From an uncultured Selenomonadales bacterium (lineage in GTDB: Bacteria > Bacillota > Negativicutes > Selenomonadales > Selenomonadaceae), in the NCBI GenBank assembly GCA_947305445.1, contig CAMZDU010000062.1:1-6503 (forward strand): a stretch of 6,503 nt of DNA, in the 5' to 3' direction. The notes below the pieces were generated by a model. It did no database searches. It worked only from the letters and a program-made list of their open reading frames with translations, and was not told the DNA's origin. Positions within the stretch are counted from its first letter, which is position 1. Every line of letters begins with the position of its first letter. Position numbers and translations under genes: made by a program. Of the stretch, positions 1 through 5,369 are shown in pieces.

Positions 1-56
1 TTTTTTTCTCATAGTAATCCCATTATACTACTTTCTTTATATGAACACACGTTCTT

Positions 57-100
57 AATGTTGCTACAGTAATCTTGAGTATTACTGTAGCAATATTTTT
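57..100 (+). terminator. Intrinsic terminator of the upstream unit
   Basis: TTGCTACAGTAAT (61-73) and ATTACTGTAGCAA (81-93) form a perfect 13-bp stem around a 7-base loop. A few weaker pairs can extend it outward to about 57/97. The right arm is followed by TATTTTT (94-100), so the T-tract lies on the + strand side and the terminator should act on rightward transcription from a gene left of the window. The stem is moderate in GC. The same hairpin lies just past the stop of the possible minus-strand frame 104-364, but in that direction no T-tract follows. Confidence 0.75.
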
Positions 101-103
101 ATC

Positions 104-364
104 CTATGTCTGATTTCGTATGCGTTTTAATTCACGTTGCGACAGATTGATTAGTTGCGAGAATTTTTGCCGCAGTGTAAAGAAAAAATTTTCGCCGGCA
201 CTGCAGACAGTCGTGTTGCTGACAATTTTCTTTTTCGCCTTGAATTGATCGCCGTATGTTGTAAACACGAGTTCGTTTTTGTCGGCTGTAAAGAAAATAA
301 AGCTGCTTGTCTGATTGCGTTTGCTGTATGCCGTATTCTGATAGAAGCGTAGCGTATCAATCAT
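104..364 (-). CDS. Possible small hypothetical protein (86 aa) or gene remnant
   Basis: This is a minus-strand frame from an ATG at 364-362 to a TAG at 106-104. The product begins MIDTLRFYQN and ends LKRIRNQT. It is basic, with several phenylalanines and a stretch reading ADKNELVFTTYGDQF. I recognise no family. In its favour, the codon choice (GGC, GAC, AAC, GTC, CTG) resembles the neighbouring genes, the sequence reads like a folded protein, and a hairpin lies just beyond its stop. Against it, no Shine-Dalgarno precedes the ATG, the space to the divergent yacL start is only 46 bases, and no minus-strand promoter is evident. The open frame continues upstream to 511, antisense to yacL, so the true start could differ or the frame could be the 3' piece of a decayed gene. 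The overlapping + frame 155-352 (TTG start, seven cysteines in 65 residues) looks like its shadow. Apart from this frame I see nothing definite in 104-398. Confidence 0.35.
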   Translation of the reverse strand: MIDTLRFYQNTAYSKRNQTSSFIFFTADKNELVFTTYGDQFKAKKKIVSNTTVCSAGENFFFTLRQKFSQLINLSQRELKRIRNQT

Positions 365-398
365 TAAAATTTCAGGAAGGTGTGCTAGGCTTTGTTGC

Positions 399-407
399 GG
401 AGGTGAT
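399..407 (+). promoter_or_regulatory. Strong Shine-Dalgarno of the yacL-type gene
   Basis: GGAGGTGAT (399-407) is almost fully complementary to the 3' end of Bacillota 16S rRNA. It lies three bases before the ATG at 411, with the GGAGG core seven bases away, and fixes that start. I could not find a convincing -35/-10 pair for this gene between the upstream terminator and this site. Confidence 0.8.
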
Positions 408-410
408 TTT

Positions 411-1610
411 ATGCTTGATAAAGTAATAAGATTTTTCATAACGTTGACATGTGCAATAGTCGGTGGCGCGGCCTTGCGGCTGGCCAGCCCGCTTTTGGTC
501 ACGTTCATCAATCTGGAGTTTTTTCAGACGGACACGGGCATCTTTCAGCTGACGTTGGCAAGTCTCGTGTGTATCTTGGTCGGCGCGATTGTCGGCGGAC
601 TCGGCGGCTGGTTCGCGTCGCCGTATCTAATCGGCAAGCTCGGAAAATTTACTTCGTTCGTCGAAAAACAACTCAGCAAAATGCCGATCAACGACGTTAT
701 CGCCGGAGCGGTCGGGTTAGCAATCGGACTTATTATCGCGAATTTATTGGGCGACGCCTTCGCCCGCATACCTCTCGTTGGCTATTATATCCCGATAATA
801 TTTAGCATTGTGCTCGGTTATTTGGGAATTCGCATCACGATTAAAAAGCGCAAGGAGCTTGCCGGCAGCTTCGATTTTATACCGCACGTACTAAAAGATA
901 TTTTGCGCACTCGTGACTCTGACAAGCCGCACAAAGAAATTCGCGAACCGGAAAAAATTTCCGAACTGCCCGCCGGACGTGCCAAAGTCAATCTTGTCAA
1001 ACTGCAGGAGCACAAAGACAAAAATTACAAATTACTTGACACGAACGTAATTATCGACGGGCGCATTGCCGACATTTGCAAGACTGGTTTTCTGGAAGGC
1101 ACGCTGTTAATCCCCGTGTTTGTGCTCGAAGAACTTCAGCATATTGCCGACTCGTCCGACACTTTGCGCAGAGTTCGCGGGCGGCGCGGCTTGGACATTC
1201 TGCAAAAAGTTCGCGAAGATTCCGGCCTTGAAGTCGAGGTCATGAACGTTGATTTTGACGACGTGCAAGAGGTCGACTCCAAACTTGTGAGGCTGGCGCA
1301 AAAACTCGGCGGAAAAATTATCACCAACGACTTTAACCTTAACAAAGTCGCTCAACTGCGCGGCGTCGAAGTTCTCAACATCAACGAGCTGTCAAACGCC
1401 GTCAAACCCGTTGTAATTCCCGGCGAGACGATGCGCGTGCAAGTCGTCAAGGACGGCAAGGAACCCGGTCAAGGCGTCGCCTATCTCGATGACGGCACGA
1501 TGATTGTTATCGAGAACGGTCACCGTTACTTGAGCCGCACAATTTCCGTCGAAGTTACCAGCGCGTTGCAGACTTCGGCGGGACGAATGATTTTCGCCAA
1601 ACCGCGCTGA
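411..1610 (+). CDS. yacL: Membrane-anchored PIN/TRAM-domain protein, YacL family
   Basis: This 399-residue protein has the full YacL layout. Four hydrophobic segments lie at roughly residues 5-33, 46-70, 93-113 and 119-141, followed by a charged linker rich in Lys and Glu (about 145-205). A PIN nuclease domain follows from about residue 206 (LLDTNVIIDGR) to about 330, and a C-terminal TRAM domain covers about 336-396. The acidic residues expected of a PIN metal site are visible: Asp210, Glu240, Asp289 and Asp307 (in TNDFNL). PIN domains are usually metal-dependent ribonucleases and TRAM is a small RNA-binding fold, so a membrane-tethered RNA-processing enzyme is the natural inference. To my knowledge the physiological substrate of YacL is not settled. 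In many Bacillota yacL sits near radA/disA or ispD. Here it stands alone, closed by its own terminator. The start is fixed by the GGAGGTGAT site just upstream. Confidence 0.93.
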   Translation: MLDKVIRFFITLTCAIVGGAALRLASPLLVTFINLEFFQTDTGIFQLTLASLVCILVGAIVGGLGGWFASPYLIGKLGKFTSFVEKQLSKMPINDVIAGAVGLAIGLIIANLLGDAFARIPLVGYYIPIIFSIVLGYLGIRITIKKRKELAGSFDFIPHVLKDILRTRDSDKPHKEIREPEKISELPAGRAKVNLVKLQEHKDKNYKLLDTNVIIDGRIADICKTGFLEGTLLIPVFVLEELQHIADSSDTLRRVRGRRGLDILQKVREDSGLEVEVMNVDFDDVQEVDSKLVRLAQKLGGKIITNDFNLNKVAQLRGVEVLNINELSNAVKPVVIPGETMRVQVVKDGKEPGQGVAYLDDGTMIVIENGHRYLSRTISVEVTSALQTSAGRMIFAKPR

Positions 1611-1633
1611 AAATTTTCTTCGATAAAAATTTT

Positions 1634-1663
1634 GGAGCCGTCGATTAGTTGACGGCTCCTTTT
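1634..1663 (+). terminator. Strong intrinsic terminator after the yacL-type gene
   Basis: GGAGCCGTC (1634-1642) and GACGGCTCC (1651-1659) form a perfect, GC-rich 9-bp stem with an 8-base loop, followed by TTTT (1660-1663). The stem begins 23 bases after the yacL stop. The T-tract ends only 17 bases before the preferred prmC start, so transcription of prmC must come from read-through or from a promoter that I cannot identify. Confidence 0.88.
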
Positions 1664-1680
1664 CATTGGAAGTGGTGACG

Positions 1681-2532
1681 TTGAAAACTGTAGCGGAGGT
1701 CTTGAAGTCGGCGACGGCTCGACTGACTGCGGGCGGAGTTGATTCGCCGCGGTTTGACGCAGAAATTTTATTGGCACACGTGCTCGGTTGGCGACGACTG
1801 ACTTTGTACGTTGACTCCAAAAAAATTTTGCCGCTCGAAAAAATTTTGCGCTTCGACGAGTTAATCGCTCGGCGGCTGAAAAAAATTCCCGTGGCATATC
1901 TTACGGGCGTGCGCGAGTTTATGGGGTTGTCATTCGCGGTCAACGAACACGTCTTAATCCCGCGCCCCGACACGGAAATTTTGACGGAGTTCGTCGGCGA
2001 ATTTTTGCGCGGACGCGGCGGCTCGACTTCGTTCGCGGACTTGGGCACGGGTAGCGGAGCAATCGCCGTGTCGATTCTGAAGTTCGTTGAGTCGGCGCGA
2101 GCTTCGGCAGTCGACATCTCGGAGCAAGCGTTGGCGGTAGCCGAATTCAACGCGGCAAAGTTTCACGTCGACGACAGAGCAGAATTTTTTTGCGGGGACA
2201 TGTTCGCGCCGCTTGAAGGAAAAATTTTCGACGCGATTGTCTCAAACCCGCCGTACATTCCGACGAGCGAACTTGCAACACTGCAGGCGGAAGTCACTTG
2301 CGAACCGCGGCTTGCTCTTGACGGCGGAATTGACGGCTTGAACTTCTACCGACGAATAATTTCCGACGCGCCAAACTTTTTGGTCGCGGGTGGACTGTTG
2401 GCCGTCGAAGTCGGTATCAATCAATCGGCGGCCGTAAAAAATTTGCTTGCCAATGACGAACGCTTCAGCGACGTTGAAATTCTCCGTGACTTGTCGGAGC
2501 TTGAACGTGTCGTTGCGGCTCGAAAACTCTGA
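1681..2532 (+). CDS. prmC: Peptide chain release factor N5-glutamine methyltransferase PrmC
   Basis: PrmC (HemK) uses S-adenosylmethionine to methylate the glutamine of the GGQ motif in release factors RF1 and RF2, which speeds peptide release at stop codons. From the TTG at 1681 the product is 283 residues, a normal family length. The N-terminal helical substrate-binding region is at about 1-75 (DSPRFDAEILLAHVLG at 21-36). FMGLSFAVNEHVLIPRPDTE follows at 80-99, the SAM-binding motif DLGTGSGAIAVS at 120-131, the catalytic SNPPYI at 188-193, and EPRLALDGGIDGL at 208-220. The start is uncertain. TTG 1681 has GGAAG (1668-1672) eight bases upstream, while the in-frame TTG 1666, GTG 1672 and GTG 1675 lack a well-spaced ribosome site and 1666 nearly touches the terminator T-tract. 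The usual partner prfA is not visible here. A rare start codon and a terminator directly upstream suggest modest expression (inference). Confidence 0.95.
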   Translation: MKTVAEVLKSATARLTAGGVDSPRFDAEILLAHVLGWRRLTLYVDSKKILPLEKILRFDELIARRLKKIPVAYLTGVREFMGLSFAVNEHVLIPRPDTEILTEFVGEFLRGRGGSTSFADLGTGSGAIAVSILKFVESARASAVDISEQALAVAEFNAAKFHVDDRAEFFCGDMFAPLEGKIFDAIVSNPPYIPTSELATLQAEVTCEPRLALDGGIDGLNFYRRIISDAPNFLVAGGLLAVEVGINQSAAVKNLLANDERFSDVEILRDLSELERVVAARKL

Positions 2533-2547
2533 TTGAATCGTCAGCAA

Positions 2548-2577
2548 AAAATTTTCCTCGTAAGACGGAGAAATTTT
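2548..2577 (+). terminator. Weak terminator-like hairpin after prmC
   Basis: A bulged hairpin can form from 2548-2561 (AAAATTTTCCTCGT) and 2565-2577 (ACGGAGAAATTTT) around a 3-base loop, with single-base bulges at 2552, 2556 and 2568. The only T run, TTTT at 2574-2577, is followed by GGG, so this would be a leaky terminator at best. It lies 16 bases past the prmC stop. Confidence 0.35.
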
Positions 2578-2596
2578 GGGCGCACATGAAATTTTT

Positions 2597-2625
2597 TTGT
2601 AAAAGTTGACGTGCTCTGTTATAAT
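2597..2625 (+). promoter_or_regulatory. Sigma-A type promoter of nnr with extended -10
   Basis: TTGTAA (2597-2602) is a 4-of-6 match to the -35 consensus. A 17-base spacer follows, then a perfect TATAAT (2620-2625). TG at 2617-2618 one base before it gives an extended -10 (TGTTATAAT). Transcription should start near 2631-2633, about 20 bases before the nnr ATG. A nearer TTGACG at 2606-2611 is only 8 bases from the -10 and is not the -35. Confidence 0.82.
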
Positions 2626-2640
2626 GCAAAAAAATTTTTT

Positions 2641-2645
2641 GGAGG
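2641..2645 (+). promoter_or_regulatory. Shine-Dalgarno that sets the nnr start
   Basis: GGAGG (2641-2645) stands seven bases before the ATG at 2653. An in-frame GTG at 2611 lies upstream, but it falls between the -35 and -10 boxes of the promoter and cannot be in the transcript, so 2653 is the start. Confidence 0.88.
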
Positions 2646-2652
2646 ATTTTGT

Positions 2653-4209
2653 ATGAAAATCGCCTTGGCTAAACAGATGCACGACATAGATCGGAGCGCG
2701 ATTGATGATTACGGTCTGCCCGAACTATCACTCATGGAGAGCGCGGGGCATCGTGTCTTCGGTGCGCTTAAAAATCTTTTGGGCACTGTCGCAAACAAAA
2801 GCATTTGCATTTTGGCGGGTAGCGGCAACAACGGCGGCGACGCATTGGTTGCGGCAAGATATTTGTCGAATGGCGGCGCACGCGTGAAAATTTTTTTGCT
2901 CGGCAACAAAGAACACCGCACGGCCTCGCTTAACGTGCAGATGAGAATTCTGCGCGGCATGAATATAGAACTTCAACAGCTCGAAAGCGACAGAGCCTGG
3001 GAACGACTGCAAGTCACGCTGAGATTTTCCGACGCCGTTGTTGACGGATTGTTGGGCACGGGCTTCAGCGGCGAGCTTCGTCCTGGTGCGCTCCGACTGA
3101 TTCGCCTGGTCAATGCCGCAAAAAAAATCACCGTGGCAATCGATGTTCCTTCCGGCGTGGACGCGGATACCGGTGCGGTCGGCGAAACGGCCATGAATGC
3201 AACTTGCACGGTCGCACTCGGCCTGCCGAAGGTCGGCCATTACATTTGCCCCGGCGCGTCGTTCGTCGGAAAACTTTTGGTCGACGATATCGGTCTGCCC
3301 GCAAATCTTTTGCGTGACGAAATTCATCAGACACTTGTTGACGACGAGCTTGCGTTGACGTTCCTGCCGGCTCGACCGAAGGATTCACATAAGGGCACGT
3401 GCGGAAAAATTTTAATCGTCGCCGGCTCACGCGGCATGACGGGTGCGGCTTCCTTGGCGGCAATGAGCGCGATGAAAGTCGGTGCGGGACTTGTTACTTT
3501 GGCCACGCCCGAAAGTCTCAATTCGATTTACGAAGTCAAACTCACCGAAGTGATGACGGCTCCGCTCGACGAAGTTAAACAGGGCATACTCGGCGGCGAC
3601 AAGGCGGCTGAAAAAATTTTGGACTTGGCGGAAAAATTCGACGCACTGCTTTTGGGTCCCGGCCTCGGTCGCGAGCAAGAAACGTCCGAGCTTGTCAAAA
3701 AAATCGTCGAGACGGTCGACAAGCCGCTTGTACTCGACGCCGACGCAATTTACCCGTTCAACGGCAAAGCCGACGAACTCAAAGCTTGCAAACAAATTCC
3801 AATCCTCACACCGCATTTGGGCGAGCTGGCCGCGCTGTTAAATATTCCCGTCGACAAATTGCGCGGAGCACTCGTTCACGAAGTTCGGCGCGCCGCGCAG
3901 GAGTATCGCGTAATCATTGTGGCGAAGTGCGAGGCAACGGTCGTCGGCTACCCGAACGGGGAAATTTTTATCTCGTCGCTCGGCACGAACGCAATGGCCT
4001 CCGGCGGTTGCGGCGACGTGTTGGCGGGCGCAATAGCCGGCTTGATGAAGCAGACACCTTTCGCGCCGCTGACGGGTGTGTGGCTCCACGGCACGGCAGG
4101 AAAATTGGCGTCAGATGATTTTGCCGAGGGTTTGACTGCTACCGACGTGATGAACTGTTTGCCCACTGCAATAAAAAAACTTCGCGCAATCGGCTATCAA
4201 AAATCCTGA
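2653..4209 (+). CDS. nnr: Bifunctional NAD(P)H-hydrate epimerase / ADP-dependent dehydratase
   Basis: Nnr repairs NADH and NADPH damaged by hydration. The N-terminal YjeF_N half interconverts the R and S hydrates, and the C-terminal ribokinase-like half dehydrates the S form using ADP. The product is 518 residues, normal for the fusion. Epimerase features are AGSGNNGGD at 55-63, DGLLGTG at 131-137 and DVPSGVDADTG at 164-174. After a junction near 220-245, the dehydratase shows GKILIVAGSRGMTGAASLAA at 251-270, LLLGPGLG at 332-339, LDADAI at 361-366, LTPHLGE at 385-391 and the anion-hole/catalytic loop ASGGCGDVLAG at 449-459. The residues just before that loop (GTNAM) differ a little from the common GNPGM or GNAGM form, and a cysteine replaces the more usual Thr, Ser or Met in GGxGD. 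The ATG at 2653 is chosen because the promoter and GGAGG site exclude the earlier GTG. The gene has its own promoter and appears monocistronic. No clean terminator follows. Confidence 0.96.
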   Translation: MKIALAKQMHDIDRSAIDDYGLPELSLMESAGHRVFGALKNLLGTVANKSICILAGSGNNGGDALVAARYLSNGGARVKIFLLGNKEHRTASLNVQMRILRGMNIELQQLESDRAWERLQVTLRFSDAVVDGLLGTGFSGELRPGALRLIRLVNAAKKITVAIDVPSGVDADTGAVGETAMNATCTVALGLPKVGHYICPGASFVGKLLVDDIGLPANLLRDEIHQTLVDDELALTFLPARPKDSHKGTCGKILIVAGSRGMTGAASLAAMSAMKVGAGLVTLATPESLNSIYEVKLTEVMTAPLDEVKQGILGGDKAAEKILDLAEKFDALLLGPGLGREQETSELVKKIVETVDKPLVLDADAIYPFNGKADELKACKQIPILTPHLGELAALLNIPVDKLRGALVHEVRRAAQEYRVIIVAKCEATVVGYPNGEIFISSLGTNAMASGGCGDVLAGAIAGLMKQTPFAPLTGVWLHGTAGKLASDDFAEGLTATDVMNCLPTAIKKLRAIGYQKS

Positions 4210-4247
4210 TAAGTTGCTTGACGCCGTGAATAAATTTGCCGTCGTGC

Positions 4248-4354
4248 CCTAATTACTCCTAACTAACACAAGCGCGACGCGGACGGCAATCCGTTTCAAT
4301 TAGGAATTTTGAGTTGTGGTGTCAACAACCGTATCCGAACTATAATTCCTAATT
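4248..4354. repeat. Three CCTAATT/AATTAGG heptamers at 50-base intervals
   Basis: CCTAATT occurs at 4248-4254, its reverse complement AATTAGG at 4298-4304, and CCTAATT again at 4348-4354, so the starts are exactly 50 bases apart in alternating orientation. A near copy, CCTAACT, lies at 4258-4264, ten bases after the first. The array fills the gap between nnr and the secreted-protein gene and ends inside the latter's promoter. It could be operator half-sites for a multimeric regulator. The function is inferred only from position. Confidence 0.5.
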
Positions 4355-4355
4355 G
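4297..4355. repeat. 12-bp perfect inverted repeat spanning a promoter
   Basis: CAATTAGGAATT (4297-4308) and AATTCCTAATTG (4344-4355) are perfect reverse complements separated by 35 bases. The spacer contains a smaller dyad, GTTGT (4313-4317) and ACAAC (4325-4329). The right arm overlaps the last three bases of the TATAAT at 4341-4346. No T-tract follows, so it is a poor terminator. An operator or looping site fits better (inference). Confidence 0.7.
4319..4346 (+). promoter_or_regulatory. Probable promoter of the secreted-protein/purB unit
   Basis: A perfect -10 box TATAAT (4341-4346) has GTGTCA (4319-4324, 4 of 6 against TTGACA) 16 bases upstream. Transcription would begin near 4352-4354 and leave about 45 bases of leader before the TTG start. 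The -35 is weak, which together with the overlapping inverted repeat suggests an activated or repressed promoter (inference). Confidence 0.6.
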
Positions 4356-4384
4356 ACGAAGTTCCTACTTCCACATTGCCCTAA

Positions 4385-4390
4385 GGGAGG
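4385..4390 (+). promoter_or_regulatory. Shine-Dalgarno that points to a TTG start
   Basis: GGGAGG (4385-4390) lies seven bases before TTG 4398-4400, with no ATG in frame until 4428. The longer frame from 4353 would put its start on the inverted repeat with no ribosome site. The strong spacing and the signal peptide that begins at 4398 make TTG 4398 the start. Confidence 0.82.
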
Positions 4391-4397
4391 AATTTTT

Positions 4398-5357
4398 TTG
4401 AATTTCAGACAACCGGTCGTCGCGCTGATGATCTTGGCGACGATTCACTTCCCGTGTGTAGTACACGCCGCCGAAGAAGACAGAGATCTTGCCATGATTG
4501 CCGCCGAACAGCAACGCGACGACGAACGACTTGACAAAATCAATCCCGCGCTAACCGACAGCCTTTCGATCAAACCCGCGCAAGAGACCGACAAGGAAAT
4601 CAAGGAGCGCAAGAAAAAACTAAAGCAAATGCGGAAGGAAAAAGAAAAAGACAACGAACGCAAGCTTAAAGAGAGCAAGAACCGCCGCGAGCCTCAACCC
4701 CAGCAAGATACCGTTATCATTGAGCCGGAACCGCAATCCGTAACAGAGCCGACACCGCCCGAAACTCCGCAGGAACCGATAACTTCGACGCCGCCGACTC
4801 AACCCGTAACGGAATCCCCGCCCGTCAATCAACCGCAAAAGCCGACGACGACAAAATCTTCTCCGCCGCCAACGCAATCTTCTCCGCCGCCGACTTCTTC
4901 GCTGTTGTCGACAGGGCCTCTGAATTTGCCGAGCCAAAAAGAAATTTATGCCAACTTCGTTGAAGTCGCCAACTTGGTGCATTTCGTACCGCTTTACATG
5001 CCGCGCAAGTCCGGTTACGAGATTACCGAGATTTACGCCGGACAAGGAATCGTCGAACTTCGTTACGGGCGCAGATGGGAGCCGACGGTCTCTTTGGCGG
5101 TCAGAACTTATAAACGCGCCGACGGCGAGGAACCGCAGGACATCAGCGGCGTCACGGGCGTGAAGTGGCGCATTGACAACACCACCGGCATAACCGTTTA
5201 CATTGCCAAAATTTCCGACACGCAACACGTAGCGGCCTGGGCTGTCGGTCATTACACTTTCTCCGCACAGGGCGAAAATTTGTCGTTCGCGGCATTTCAC
5301 ACGCTCGTTGCCGATGAACTCGTCGAGCTGTCAACGCATTACTACATTGATTTATAA
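4398..5357 (+). CDS. Secreted protein with charged helix, proline-rich linker and C-terminal domain
   Basis: I do not recognise a named family. From TTG 4398 the product is 319 residues. Residues 1-24 form a signal peptide: a short basic start (NFR), a hydrophobic core (VVALMILATI) and a VHA cleavage site before AEEDR. There is no lipobox. Residues about 25-100 are highly charged and probably helical or coiled-coil, with a Lys/Glu/Arg-rich block at 66-98. Residues about 99-180 are a Pro/Thr/Gln/Ser-rich linker containing PPETPQEP and two SSPPPT units. Residues about 181-319 look like a compact domain with predicted strands (EITEIYAG, IVELRYGRRW, VSLAVRTYKR, ITVYIAK) and an aromatic end, THYYIDL. 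This domain resembles the short beta-rich DUF4367-like domains of Bacillota envelope proteins, a tentative comparison from memory. The layout suggests an exported protein whose linker spans cell wall or periplasm. Its stop is 12 bases before purB, and the purB ribosome site begins in the stop codon, so the two are probably cotranscribed. Confidence 0.85.
   Translation: MNFRQPVVALMILATIHFPCVVHAAEEDRDLAMIAAEQQRDDERLDKINPALTDSLSIKPAQETDKEIKERKKKLKQMRKEKEKDNERKLKESKNRREPQPQQDTVIIEPEPQSVTEPTPPETPQEPITSTPPTQPVTESPPVNQPQKPTTTKSSPPPTQSSPPPTSSLLSTGPLNLPSQKEIYANFVEVANLVHFVPLYMPRKSGYEITEIYAGQGIVELRYGRRWEPTVSLAVRTYKRADGEEPQDISGVTGVKWRIDNTTGITVYIAKISDTQHVAAWAVGHYTFSAQGENLSFAAFHTLVADELVELSTHYYIDL
4855..4891 (+). 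repeat. Short in-frame direct repeat in the proline-rich linker
   Basis: A 16-base direct repeat, AATCTTCTCCGCCGCC, occurs at 4855-4870 and 4876-4891 with a 21-base period, exactly seven codons. It encodes the repeated SSPPPT units of the linker. An in-frame period means that gain or loss of a unit would change linker length without breaking the gene. Confidence 0.8.
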
Positions 5358-5369
5358 GGAGAATTATTC

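Noticed and set aside
155..352. 65-codon + strand frame with TTG start in the yacL leader
   Set aside because: It has no Shine-Dalgarno and an improbable composition with seven cysteines. The opposite strand reads more like a protein.
444..449. Perfect -35 hexamer TTGACA inside the start of yacL
   Set aside because: The expected -10 position 17 bases downstream is GC-rich with no TATAAT-like sequence, so this is a chance match.
1392..2150. 252-codon minus-strand frame across the yacL end and prmC
   Set aside because: It covers two well-supported + genes and the terminator between them. Its composition is low-complexity (Ser/Arg/Asn-rich) and matches no family.
2611..2652. Upstream in-frame GTG start for nnr
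   Set aside because: It lies upstream of the TATAAT of the nnr promoter, so it is outside the transcript. The GGAGG is correctly spaced to ATG 2653.
4236..4289. Inverted repeat TTGCCGTC / GACGGCAA after nnr as an nnr terminator
   Set aside because: The 8-bp arms are 38 bases apart and no T-tract follows. The small ACGG-CAAT-CCGT hairpin within it is only 4 bp. It is not strong enough to call.
4620..5300. 226-codon minus-strand frame rich in Arg and Leu opposite the secreted protein
   Set aside because: Its Arg-rich repeats are the reverse-strand reading of the Pro-rich linker. The + frame has a signal peptide and a ribosome site.
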